From NCBI RefSeq assembly GCF_014633365.1, contig NC_068349.1, positions 37,773,192 through 37,837,191 of the forward strand: a stretch of DNA of 64,000 nt, written 5' to 3'. Below, in pieces: positions 36,193 to 48,123 of this stretch; the first letter of the stretch is position 1; each line of letters begins with the position of its first letter. The DNA is from Diospyros lotus. Taxonomy: Eukaryota > Streptophyta > Magnoliopsida > Ericales > Ebenaceae. The notes below the pieces were generated by a model. The model saw nothing but the letters and a program-made list of their open reading frames with translations, did no database searches and was not told the DNA's origin. The translations under genes were made by a program, and so were the position numbers.

Positions 36193-36211
36193 CACGTGTA
36201 TGGTGACGTGG
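36193..36211 (+). promoter_or_regulatory. G-box and ACGT element at the GBF leader
   Basis: CACGTG at 36193-36198 and GACGTGG at 36205-36211 lie directly before the GC/CT-rich presumed first (non-coding) exon of the GBF gene. A G-box factor could bind its own promoter here; this is inference. Confidence 0.45.
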
Positions 36212-39200
36212 AACCTTTTGGTTTGGCGCTTCCCCCTCTTCTCCCTCCCACTCTCTCTGTGCGGAAGCTAAACTCTTTTTCCCTCGCTCCCCGTTTTCTA
36301 GAGAGAGAAGGTAGAGAGAGAGAAAATTGCGGCACCGGCGGAGAAAGCTTTGTGACTTCGGCGGCGGTAATACAAATTAGCTTTTCTTCTTCTTCATCAC
36401 CATTGCAGGTAGTCGGAGTTATTTGGTTGCTGCTTCTTTTTCTGTTAATTTTTGGTTCAGAATTGTTGGAGCTTCTTCGTCGCCGGAGATTTGGTCGGCG
36501 GTCCGAGAGCCGAAGGTACGCTGAGTAGGAAGCCTGATTTGTTGAATCGTGGTTTGAGTAGGGGATTTGCTCTGTGAAATTTTGATGTTGGAGATGAAAT
36601 TTGCGTTGATCTATAGAATTTGTGTTTGTTTCTGCCGTAGAATTCTATGATGATTTCACTTGAATTGAGACAGCGCGACTGTGTGTGCGTGTGTGATGTC
36701 AAACAAGGTTAATTGCAAATTTACAGTAAAAGGCGGAATATTACAATCTAGAAATTCTCCATTTAGATTAAAGTTTCAAGTTGCAGTTACAAGGGTAATT
36801 TTGTCAGAACACTTCGGTTATCTTGGATTGAGAAGGCTCCTTTAGAGGTTCGGTTTATCTTCGTAATACTGGATGGGGTTGGGAAAAGACAATAATGTCC
36901 ATATGGACGGACCCTTTTTCCCCTTTTATTTTTCTTCTTATTTAAGTTCAATATTTTAGTTGGGAACCAAACCTGCTCTGCATTCGTATTTAATATTGTT
37001 GTATTTTGGCTTTACTAGGAAGATCTGCCACATTTTCAAGTCAAATCACTGATGGTTGTTGGTCTAACACAGCTTAGTTGAGTTATCTGTTAAAACATAT
37101 TTCCCGAGCATGATACGTGGTTCTTGGGAAGGTTGGGGCTAAGGCTCTGTAATTATGTTAAATTCGTTACTGAACGTTTGCCATGTCTTACCAGAGTTTA
37201 GTTTGGTAATTGCGTATTGCTGATGTTCTAGATCTAATGAGCAAAATACAGAGAATAACTTTTATCTCTCCTTACTAATTAGATTGGCAAAAGAAACCTG
37301 CCGGCATAGAAATTCTTAACTTAGGATTTGTTAAGCTTGAGTTGAGTGTGGAACGGGACTTTTAATGTTGGACCTGATGGTGTGTCAGATTTAGAAGAAT
37401 TTTCTTTCTTGTTTGTTTGCTGGTTTTAGGCCAAAAGACCATTCTATGTATGACTCCCAAAGAATTTGTAAATGAATTCCATAGCTCCTACCCCTCTTAG
37501 CTATGTCTCCAGCTTATCATGTAAACATAAATCCCTTGGCTTTGAACTTAAACCTGCCGTTGGTAATTGCGTGTTCTTCATCAAATTAAGTGAGTTGACG
37601 AGTGTTCTTCTCATCAACTATGGGTGGAATATACAGTTGCGTACAAATGCTTTTTTAATTTAATTAAGCATGAAGAAAGAAGAGACCAAAAGAAAAATGC
37701 AGAGAGTGATGGTAATATAGCTTCTTTGTGTATAATGATGAAGAATAAAAATGAGTTCAAAAAATAATATTACAACCAATATGATCCTGCTTAATGAAAA
37801 TAATATCTGCAGCATCCAATCATCTATAAATTGTAGATTCAATCAAGAATTTATTCATAGAGAATTATAGAATAGCTAGTAACAAAGAATTTTAGAATAT
37901 TTGATAATTCTAGAAGATGCTAAAACTTTTGTGTGTATATTTTAACAATTCGCTCAAACTCAACATGATAAAAAAAGGATGCCAACTTGAGTTTGACAAC
38001 AAGATGTCAATGACGTTAAGTAGATAGTGGCTGAATTATGGTTGATGAACCATTGGTCCATTGAAGAAAAATTACCGGCCAAAAGAATCAGCTTGAACAG
38101 AGCATCCTTAATGCTCACAAACACCGGGTTACAAGATTCGTGTACAAGTATGATGAGAAGACTCGTAGTGCACAAGTTTAGGGGGAATGAGATCACAGAG
38201 TAAAAATAAGCATCAGAATCAGTAAACTCTCTCTAATATCATGTTAGAAAACACAAAAGAAGAAGAATGTAGGAAATAAATGCAGTAAAAATTTCTCTAT
38301 ATATCATGATGAAAGAGAAAAGGAGAACAAAAGAAATATTAATAGAAAAAAATTCATAATTTGTAATAAATGAAACTGTATAAAAGCTAATAATCAAATA
38401 AAGAATATAATCCTACAAAAATGTAAATAATATCTGGAAAATTTATTCGTTCATAAATAATAAATCCAGTCATACATATAAGATAGAGGATCGTAGAATA
38501 TTTGATATCCGAAGATCCTAGAATATTTGATGGAGATGCCCAAGGATCCTAAAATATCTATTGATTATATTCTAACAAAGCTCAGGTTTGTTAGAATTGA
38601 ATCCCTTGTAAGCTGGTATGACTTGAATCCCTTGGTTTTCAGGTTCCATGGCTTCTGCCACTAATAGCTTTGTTTTCAGTATATGTTATAAATTGAATCC
38701 CTTGGTTTTCTATTTAACCTTTCATTTGAATGTTGCAACCTTTATCAAATCAAACCAGCTAAATTTGAGAATACTTTCCAGTTGCCATGAGATATGACTT
38801 GATGACTTGAACGTGTTGTTTCCAATAAATGCTTGTCAGCTGTCCCAAACGGAAAGTTGGTTTCTGATGATAGCATTTCTTTCTTTCTGTCTTTTAAATA
38901 GAAATAAAGTTTGTCGTGCTGGACTGCTTATCAAAACTAATATTTTTTTTTTTATCTTGTAAGCTGTAGTCCTGCTCTTAATTTGATATTAATTGTTTGG
39001 TTGCTTGAATAGGTAGCTATATATCAAGCTCGCAGCATATTTTTACCTGGCCAACTAATGAACTTCATTTCATAGAATTGTATCAAGAATTAGTAATGCC
39101 TTTATATTCTCATACATGTATGACATATTCAGCTTGAACGTCATTTATTTGTTGATGAGATATTATACTATTGTGTAATGTGATAATTATTTAAAAGACG

Positions 39201-39380
39201 CATAAATCCTACACATTGTAGAGACTTCTAAACTGGATTCTGCACCTTTTTGTTGTTCCTTGCTTGACATGCTATCCTTTAGGCAGCCGATTGTTCAATC
39301 TGAGGCACAGGATAGATTGTAGTTGAAACTATTTTCACGGGACTTCTGAATCAGTCAAGAGATAGAGTTGTTGCTTGACC
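36212..39380 (+). other. Presumed 5' UTR exon and leader intron of GBF gene
   Basis: 36230-36408 is CT/GA-rich and GC-richer than its flanks, typical of a plant leader. Plausible 5' splice sites are TTGCAG|GTAGTC (36408/36409) and CGAAG|GTACGC (about 36514). The long intron that follows contains a small LTR element (37671-38577). The leader resumes before the ATG at 39381. The exact structure is not determined by sequence alone. Confidence 0.45.
37671..38577 (-). mobile_element. Small LTR retroelement (TRIM-sized), degenerate
   Basis: The right LTR is 38242-38577 with TGTTAGA...TCTAACA ends. The left, diverged LTR is about 37671-37947, ending TTTTAACA; shared blocks include AATAATATCTG and TAGAATATTTGAT. 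On the minus strand, TGATATTAGAGA follows the 5' LTR, close to the iMet primer-binding site TGGTATCAGAGC. Flanks AAGCA (37666-37670) and AAGCT (38578-38582) could be a target duplication. The internal part is only about 290 bp with no coding domain. Confidence 0.5.
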
Positions 39381-42300
39381 ATGGGAAGTAGTGAAGAGAT
39401 AAAGCCTTTGAAGCCTGAGAAACAATCATCTCCTCCCCAGGTAAGCTAGGATTTCTACCCAAATTTAGGAATATTTTCTTGACATTTGTTGTCTTAGAAT
39501 GGTAGATATGTAACTTGAGGAAAGAGTGGTGGGACAACTGGATGTGCTTTAAGCATCAACTGAACAGTTTCACCATTTTCTGTTACCATCACTTGATGTT
39601 GATTACCGAGCATTGCTAATTTCTTTTATATTGACAGGACCAGACCAATGTTCATGTCTATCCAGATTGGGCAGCCATGCAGGTTTTCACTCTGAATCCT
39701 CTTAATTTTTGGATATATGTGATTGATCAAACATGGTTATCCATCACATGAGTTATCCGTTTTGACGCAATGATTAAATGTAGCCTTTGCAATTTCAGGC
39801 ATATTATGGACCCAGAGTTGCTGTCTCGCCATATTTTAATTCTTCCATTGCCCCTGGTCACACTTCTCACCCGTATGTGTGGGGACCACTGCAGGTATTG
39901 TCGAAGTCTGCGATGTAGTTTGAAGTTTCAATTGCATTTGCATTCAAGTCACAAAAGTTTTTTTTTTTTTTTCCTCTCTCTCTGTGAAAGAAGGTTTACG
40001 CAATGTTTATGAAGTAAATTTGTCTCCCATCCCTCAGATTACATGTAACTTAAAAGTATTTGATCACGCAGCCTGTGATGCCACCATATGGGGCGCCTTA
40101 TGCAGCAATCTATGCACATGGAGGTGTCTATGCACATCCTGGAGTTCCTCTTGTAAGTTTGCTTTCTAAAAGTTCTAGTTTGCTTTATGACAGAATCAGT
40201 AGAGTTAACTAGTCTTAGACCGTTTCTTATCAAGTTCACATGGTGCTCGAGTTACAAGTTCAGGTGTTGCTTGAGTTACAAGTTCACGCAGTGCTTGAGT
40301 TATGAGTTCACGTGGTACTCCGGTTACTCACTGTTTAGGAAAGTAAATGGTTTTGATTGAACCAACAGTAAATTGCATAATGACACAAGCATTCACGTGG
40401 GGTGTTTAGTTTCTTCATGACAAATATGGCCGTCAATCAACTCCCCACTTTTCCATGTATAAAGTTCCGTCCTCATGAAATTATGTATTTGATGTATAAA
40501 AGGAAACCATCATATTCTGATTGAGCTGTATCAGATATGTGATAGTTCTTCGTATTACTACTGTCAAGGGGTTTTATGTTCTTCTGTTAAGGAAACCTTG
40601 AGATTTAAAGAGGTTGTTGTCTTTCCTTGTTGATCAGTGGACATGGATGGATTTTCTATCTTATTTTCATTGACAACACAGGCAGGTACTCCAAATGTGG
40701 AAACACCTACAAAGTCATCTGGACATACAGATAAAGGCTTGATGAAGAGGTTGAAAGGGTTTGACGGGTTGGCAATGTCAATAGGCAATGGAAATGCTGA
40801 CAGTGCCAATGGCGGAGCTAATCATGTGCACTCACAAAGGTTGGTTTTACTTAACATTTGTTTTTTTTTTTCTTTTTTTTTTTTGATAACCAACATTTGT
40901 TGTTAATGTTGTAAAATTTCCCCTCATCATATTCCCAGAGCAATATAATATATTTTGAGTTAGGAAGTCTGCCTTCTTTTACTCATAGCAAGGTTAACCT
41001 GGTTTGGTATGATTGCATGGACAGTGAGGAGACAGAAACTTCTAGCGATGGAAGTAATGGAAACACTGGACGGGTAAGGGTTTGTCTGTTTTCTTAAGCA
41101 TTTTCACATTTTGGTTAATATCCATGTACATTATGGCTAAGAGCAGGGGCGGATGCAAAGGAGGGCATGGGGCTGGGCTGTGCATGAGCTTTTATATATT
41201 TATATATATATATATTACTATTTTAAGTTATATATATATATATTTTACTATTTAGCTGGGGCTGGCACGGGCTGAAGCCCGTGCCAGCCCCCCCCCTACA
41301 TCCGCCCCTGGCTAAGAGTTTTGCAAATCTTAGTTGTTTGCCCACCTTGTGTCAGGGGAATCAAAATGGTCGAAAAAGAAGCTGTGAAGAAAAGCCAACT
41401 ATTGGTAAGATTCATTTTCCGTTTTCTTAATGAACATGACTGGCTCCTTTTCTCGTACATTATGCCCAGATGGGATGTGCGCCACGATAAGAAAAACTGA
41501 GTGCAATGATTAGATTTGGCCTTCACGCCAATTGAATGGTTTACATACATTCTGGTAAATATTTTAGTTGTCAAAGCCAAGAGATAATGGATATCCTTAG
41601 TGCATGAGGCTCACGACTTTGTAGAAAAAAGTTCTGCACTCATGTCATCGTTGATTGCTGGAAGGAGTGAGTGGGTAGGCCCTAAAGGCATGGTTCATCA
41701 TGTTCCGCTTTAGTTTTAAGCTTTTAACACGCAGCAATCTGCTTCCTAAACTTGTGACTTGTAGTGCCAATTTGCAAATGATGCTGCATATGTAGGTAAA
41801 TATATTATATACACTCATGAGTAACACAAATGTGTCAGTATGTTATAATGTTTGGTAAACATATCTAAGTTCTCTCAAAATTGTAAGTGATTCAATCCTG
41901 AATTTGGTGGTCTGTGACTCTGCTTCTAATTAAATAACCATATGAAGCGCCCCTTAATTTTCATGCTTATACATTATCTTTGATGCCAACTAATTACAGC
42001 AGAGAGGTCTTCTTCCAAATAGCTTGATAAATAAATACAGGATAGTTTGATAAAAAAAAATTTCTGTACCTGAAGTGCTCCAGTCAAAGCGCTATTTCAC
42101 CATATGAACAAAAGTGAGAACATTTAGAAGGAAAAAGAGATGGATGCTATGTGGGAACTTTTTTGGGATTTAATTTCTTTATTATTTGATTATTTTGTTT
42201 GTTCTTAATAATTGGTTGCAATGGAATGACAGAAAATCATCACAATCCACTTCCAGCAGGTGAATCAAATGGAGCTCTTGGTAAAGTCGGTGTCCCTCCT

Positions 42301-43294
42301 TCTAGTGTTTCAGGAAATTCTGCAGGACCTATTGTGGCATTGGAGCTTAGGAATCCTTCAAGTGCAAAGGAAAGTCCAGCTAGTACTCCAGTGACTCCAC
42401 AACCTTGTAGCATGGTGCCAAATGATGCCTGGCTACAGGTACAATGTGCATATGATCCTCCTCTGTCTTTTCAGGTCTACATTCTCCTTCTGTATCAATT
42501 TGACACATATATGCCACGGTCTTTTTCTCTGAATTTTCAATTGAGAAATATACATTTGAACAATGTGTGCTTTTTCGTGTTTCTGGTGTATTTAAGAGTG
42601 AAAGGGAGCTCAAACGGGAAAAAAGGAAACAGTCTAATCGAGAATCTGCAAGAAGGTCGAGGTTAAGGAAGCAGGTACAGTAAATATGCAATCGTGCTCT
42701 TAAATTTGTTTCTAAAGTCGTTATATTCTCTGTAGGTCCATAGAATCTGGTGGACTGATTATATTCATGATTTTAGCTGATGCCTCTCCCCTTTTTTAGC
42801 TGATTTTAGTTGTTTCCCTTGTTTGCTTGTTCTTTTCGTTGTCCAGGCTGAGGCCGAAGAACTTGGAAGGAGAGTGGAATCCCTCTCTGCTGAGAACACC
42901 ACACTCAAGTCAGAAATTAATCGACTCACTCAGAATTCAGAGAAACTGAAGCTTGAAAATGCCATCTTGATGGTATAACCTCACTTGCTTTCGTTTTCTC
43001 CTACCAATTTTGTTGCTTTGTCTTTTCACTTTGCTAGGAGCTCAAAAAAGGGGCTTCCATGCGCAGGATAAGCTGAAAATTGCTCAAGGAGGACGAATAG
43101 GAGAGACAGATTTAACCAGCGTAGATGACAAGAGAGTGCCTATCAGCACAGAGAACCTACTGTCCAGAGTCAACAATTCTGGATCTGTTGATCGAAGCGA
43201 TGAAGGGGACGAACAGTATGTGAAAAACTCCGACTCAAAGCTTCGTCAGCTCCTCGATGCAAATCCCAGATCAGACGTGGTGGCCGCGAGCTGA
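39381..43294 (+). CDS. G-box binding bZIP factor (GBF type), 11 coding exons, 391 aa
   Basis: Exons are 39381-39440, 39638-39682, 39799-39894, 40072-40152, 40682-40839, 41025-41073, 41356-41404, 42233-42438, 42597-42674, 42847-42972 and 43067-43294; all phases agree (1176 nt). The N-terminal half is the GBF proline-rich region (VYPDWAAMQAYYG, PPYGAPYAAIYAHGGVYAHP). The basic region is KQSNRESARRSRLRKQ (about residues 259-274) with the N-x7-R signature, followed by a leucine zipper (EELGRRVESLSAENTTLKSE onward, to about 316). The C-terminus (VDDKRVPISTENLLSRVNNS) is typical of GBF1-3. Family role: nuclear group G bZIP that binds CACGTG in light- and ABA-responsive promoters. Adjacency to the LRB-type gene agrees with GBF3/LRB1 order in Arabidopsis. 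The final acceptor at 43067 keeps the frame; an upstream AG (43037) would not. Confidence 0.94.
41144..41310. mobile_element. hAT-type MITE, family B copy 2
   Basis: 167 bp, ends CAGGGGCGGATG and CATCCGCCCCTG. It has a perfect 8-bp target duplication GCTAAGAG (41136-41143 and 41311-41318). A strong hairpin GGGCTGGCACGGGC/GCCCGTGCCAGCCC sits next to the right end, and the core is TA-rich. It is inserted in the GBF intron between the exons ending 41073 and starting 41356. Same family as 19069-19246. Confidence 0.93.
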
Positions 43295-44904
43295 TCAGCG
43301 TAACCGTAACTCCTCACCATCTCATAGTTCGAAATTTTAAGTTGTTCAGGTAGTTTTGGCATAATTACAAGCCCAAAATTACCACTAACAAAGGAACATA
43401 GTTGCAGAAAATAGGGAGCAACAATACAAGACTCTGATTTCAAGTGCTTGTGGGTTGTGAAGTAAGCTCTCTCTAGGCAGAGCTGGAGTGTGTTTTATCA
43501 GATATAGAGTTGATGTAAGTTGGAAGTATCTATATTAGGAAGTGTTGTTATTAGAGATTTATGTATCTGCTTTATGTAATGTATTTGGCCAGATTAATTT
43601 GTGAGAGCCATCTATGAAGTTTTATAAACATTTGCTGACCTTTTGGAATGCCTCCTTCCTTGTTGAACTTTATGGTTCTCTATTTTAGAAATTTTTTTGT
43701 AAATGTGTTATCGCTAATTGAAATTTTGAATTGTTAAAAGACGAGTTTATTGAATCAATAAAACTCACTTAAAAGTGATCTAATTGAGGTTTCAAGTTTA
43801 AATCCAGTATTTATGTGATGTATGAAAATGTGTAGAGAGTTTATAAATTATTGGGTTATTTAATAGAATGATTTGTTAAATAAATTTTTAAGACTAGGTT
43901 AATCTTTTATCTAGGATTTAGTTTTCTGTTTAAATAAAAAATTGTGATAGTTTGTCCCATTAATACCTTTTATATACTTATTGAAGGAGAGTGAGTATCT
44001 AGTCATAATATTGAGATGACTGTGAAATTTGATATTTTTATAATTCTCTTTTGATTTCAATAATTTTATACAAACTAAAATCAAATTGTAGATTATTTCT
44101 CTCAAAATTTTTAAGTTAAATTATTTTTTCAAAATTTATAAATGAATCAAAACAAAAATAAAATTCATCTAAACTCAATTAGATAATGATTTTTTATCCT
44201 ATTTGATTATGGAAAGAATGGGTAAAAAGTCTATTTTTCCTTTCCCAACACATAATTATCCGACCTCATCTTAAATTTAATTTAATAAATAAAAAATATT
44301 ATTTAGATATATTATTACTTAAATATAATAATACATTTATTAACTTAAATCATCGTTATTTAGCTGCTTAAACTTTACAAAAAATAAAACGATCAAAAGA
44401 TATTGAGAATTTTTTACGTAAATACTCTTATACTTAAATTAAATATTAAAAATTTAAAAATTATATTACAATTAATATAAAAAATATATTTTGTAGAATG
44501 AGGCCGTTCACTATATATAGAGTGAGAAGTATGAAATTTTTTAAAATTTATTATTATTAAAATGATTACAAATAATATTTTTCTTAAAATTTTTAAAAAT
44601 TAAGATTCTTATTAATTATATCTATCATTTTTACATACCTTCGAAATTTTTTCTATTTGTGTTGTATTCGAAAAACTTCACAAGCGAGTCATTTTGGGCC
44701 CTACAAATAGGATAAAATGACAATATTTGTTCTAATTTGATTTTAAGGATTGACCAGCTCGCAGGTTCGTATCAATGTCGGATTGGGTTAGAGACGGAGG
44801 GAGATGTAGCTGAAATGTCTCCATTACGGGACACGCGCTTGGCCGCAAGAGCTAGGCTGCTCAAGAGGAGTAAACCCTAACAAACTCCCTTGTAGAGAAC
44901 TTCT

Positions 44905-45153
44905 ATGCCTTGGCAACAAACAATGGAAGAATATTTGAAGAGGAACAGCGAGGAGAATCTGAATGGAGCATTGCATTCTATGAGGAACCTCACATCACGG
45001 TTATGTGATTCGCTGAAGTCGCAGCAGATCAACCAGAAAATGGAGCAGGGGCATGGCGGCGTTCTACCTTGCATCGCTCTGTGCTTGTATATCTACAAGC
45101 ATATGTTGCATGAAACAGAGGCTGTTATATCAATTGCAGATACGAAGGGGTAA
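44905..45153 (+). CDS. Unrecognised small ORF, 82 aa, or pseudogene fragment
   Basis: The ORF begins MPWQQTMEEYLKRNSEENLN; its first 50 residues have a plausible coding composition (charged, helical), then it turns hydrophobic and ends. The surrounding 44.77-45.47 kb is GC-richer than its flanks and carries further short open stretches in other frames (for example ERARAIISKSERKLTEEE near 45318), as expected of a frameshifted pseudogene or an exon pair not resolved here. I do not recognise a family. Confidence 0.25.
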   Translation: MPWQQTMEEYLKRNSEENLNGALHSMRNLTSRLCDSLKSQQINQKMEQGHGGVLPCIALCLYIYKHMLHETEAVISIADTKG

Positions 45154-47123
45154 AACGCAACAAGCCAGAAAGAGGTTGAGGGGAGCAGCCGCCAGTTGCG
45201 TGAAGAGGGAAGATATGCAGCTGCGTAGAAATAAACAGAAGTTTATTATGGCTCGCGTCAACTGGTAGCCTAAACATTGGAAGAAGCGGGAGACGAAGGG
45301 GTTGCAAATGGAAAGGGCCCGAGCAATCATATCTAAGTCAGAAAGAAAGTTAACGGAAGAAGAGGTAAAAATCTGTATCTTAGAGCTGGAAGAGATGAGT
45401 TGCTATGCTTCAATTGAAATATGCTCAGTATGGAAGAGGAAAATAAATATATATATATATATGAGTGTTTAGGGTTTTCTGGTAGCTTTCATTTGTTCAG
45501 TAAATGGAGTTTTGAGAAGTGTATGCTCGAACTTTGATGTTTTTCCTCTGTGCTTGATTTATCTTCTGTATGATATATGGATTGTTACGCAAGTAGAGGG
45601 AATTGTCAGGCAAATCATTGTTATGGATTGTTATTCTGTAACTGAATGTATGAATGGGTTGGGTGCCTGAATTCTTGAACGTGATGATTTGTATGTCTAT
45701 AGTTGAATGGAAGTCCCTACTGGGCTACTGATATAAAGATAGAGACGTGTTTTGGTTATTGAGAACTTAAGAGCTTTAGGACCTCTCTTGACTGCACAAG
45801 GATTTGATTGTATATCCATGAACCTTTGAGGTGTCATGTGACCATTCTTATGGTGGTTAAGTCTTAAAAATTATGACTACCAGTTTTTAGGGAAGTAATG
45901 GGATATTGCTGTTATTGGATGAGATTGGGGGGTTTATTTGATTGCTTGGATTGATCCAAACATGTTACGACAATGTCTAATTATTTTAGTTTTTGTGCTG
46001 CCTCAATTTGAGATGTTAAATGGGCATACTTGAAGATTAAACGAGGCCTCAAATGGTGATGAAATTTGCAAGCTAACCACTGGCTAACTTAGAAGTGGCA
46101 TAATAGATTAAATTAGATTTGCTATAATGGACAGAAAACCCATAAATAAATTAGCGCCAGTGCACTTCATGTCCAAATGGTAACATTACTAAAAACACAA
46201 AAATGCATGTTTTAGCATCTTGTTCAGGTGATGAAAATGGATATAAATAGGTACATATATGACTCTGGTTCCTCATTATAGTGAGAGGAATTTGGAGCTT
46301 GGCTGTAACGTCACAGACAGAAACTTATAAATGTTGTAAGTATGGATGTGCACAGTTGGACAGCAAGTCTTTGGAAGTGCAGGTTGGTTGATGTGCTTAA
46401 CTTGTGTGAGGATTTTGCCATGAGAGTATGTATGACCAGACAAGTGAAGGAAATAAAATGAATGCCATAGAATCCACAGATAAAAATTTGAGCATATGCA
46501 TGTTGTATGTGGGAGAAAGAAACTACTATGGCCTATGGCATTATAAAAGAGACCACAGGAATGCCTAAAAGAAGAAAACACGTAGGTAGGAAGTCACGGA
46601 AAAATGTGACTATCACCATGGTTACTGAAGGTACCAAATGATTTATAATGGTTCGAGATTTTAAGTTCATGAATATGAAGGATTATCAGTGAAAAAAAGA
46701 ATAAAAAATCGAATAAAAATAGTATGAAGTATAAATCAATGAAAATTTAATATTTAGAGGAAATTTAAGAGTTCCCTTGCAAATTTGCAATTGTAGTAAG
46801 GTTGTGGGATTGGGCTCTGGCAAGTCAGGGTCTAACAAGGAGTGCCAAGTGTGATTTACCCTAATTTTTTAGACAGATATACACGTACATGCATTATACA
46901 TATATCTAGCCCAGCTGATAGCCAACAAAAAAGTTGTCAATTTTTTTATCATGAATCTTCTTCTTCTTCTTTTTTTAAAGTATAGATAGAACTAGTTACT
47001 GAGTTGGAATTCATGTAATCAACCCATTAATTATATATTTTCTTGTTTAGATACCCCACTTACATTCTAGTTGCCTCTTCTCTTTGGCACAAACATACGG
47101 CCTAGATTTTAGTATATGGGTGG

Positions 47124-48123
47124 CATAGTTCTGAAAGGCGCAAGGCGCAAAGGGTCCTGGAGCCTAAGGCGCAAGGCGTGCCTTTTAGAAAAAAAAACTC
47201 AAAATCTTGTAAAATTATAAAAAAATTGTCAAATTATCAATAATAACACATGCATATCATTAATGATTCATTATCTTCAAATTCTAAACTAACATCATCA
47301 AAGTTGATTCATTCATCATGCAAATTCTAAATTAGAAACATCATCAAAGTTTAAACTTAAAGTCTCAAACTCAAACAAGTACCAATTATCATGCAAAGTT
47401 CTAAACAAACATATAAACACTACAAGTCCACAATCAATAAAGAAGTTTTAATCAATCATCATTAAGGAGATCATCAACATCAAGGTCAATATCTTCATCA
47501 TCCCCTTCAATCAAGAAAATGTTTTCATTTTGAAAAATGCTATTTTTCTAAGTCTGGAAGATTAGCGCATTATAAGGAGACATATAAGAAAATGTTTTCA
47601 TCTTGAAAAACTATCTCCCGATATTTTGATAGCTAATATTCATTGTTGTTAAACTAATTTTTAATGAATTTTTCAAGAAATAGTAGGTATGTATTTTTTG
47701 GGTGGTAAAATCGCTAAATCCTGAGTTTGTACTAAAATCAAAATTCTATTTTTTTATTCTTATGGATTTTGATTTTTTAGATATTTTTATTAAATTCAAA
47801 TGGGGGGGTACTTTCTTATTTACATTTATGTATTAAAGTAAATGGAAGGTAAAATATAAATAAAAGAAAATGTGGACATTTACTTAAAGTAAAGAAATGT
47901 GAATATGTTGTAATGTATACATGTTGGAATTGAGAAGAGGGGAGGAATTGGGCTGCCTAGATTTTAATTAAAACCTAGGTTTCATACCTAGGTTTCATGA
48001 GACGTGCCTCTTGCCTCGACGCCTCACCGTGCAAGGCGCGTGCCTCACTGAAATCGCCTCGCCTCGGCCTAGGCGAGGCGCTAAACTGGTGCCTTGCGCC
48101 TAGGTGCGCCTTTAACAACTATG
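47124..48123. mobile_element. 1-kb non-autonomous hAT-like element
   Basis: Ends CATAGTTCTGAAAGGCGC and GCGCCTTTAACAACTATG are inverted repeats (16 of 18). It has a perfect 8-bp target duplication ATGGGTGG (47116-47123 and 48124-48131). GC-rich subterminal arrays of AAGGCGCAAGGCG and GCCTCGCCT motifs flank an AT-rich interior with no transposase sequence. It lies in the intergenic region between the GBF and epimerase genes. Confidence 0.9.

Noticed and set aside
36184..36528. 114-codon open frame at the GBF leader
   Set aside because: Lies in CT/GA-rich leader, has no family resemblance and is crossed by likely splice sites.
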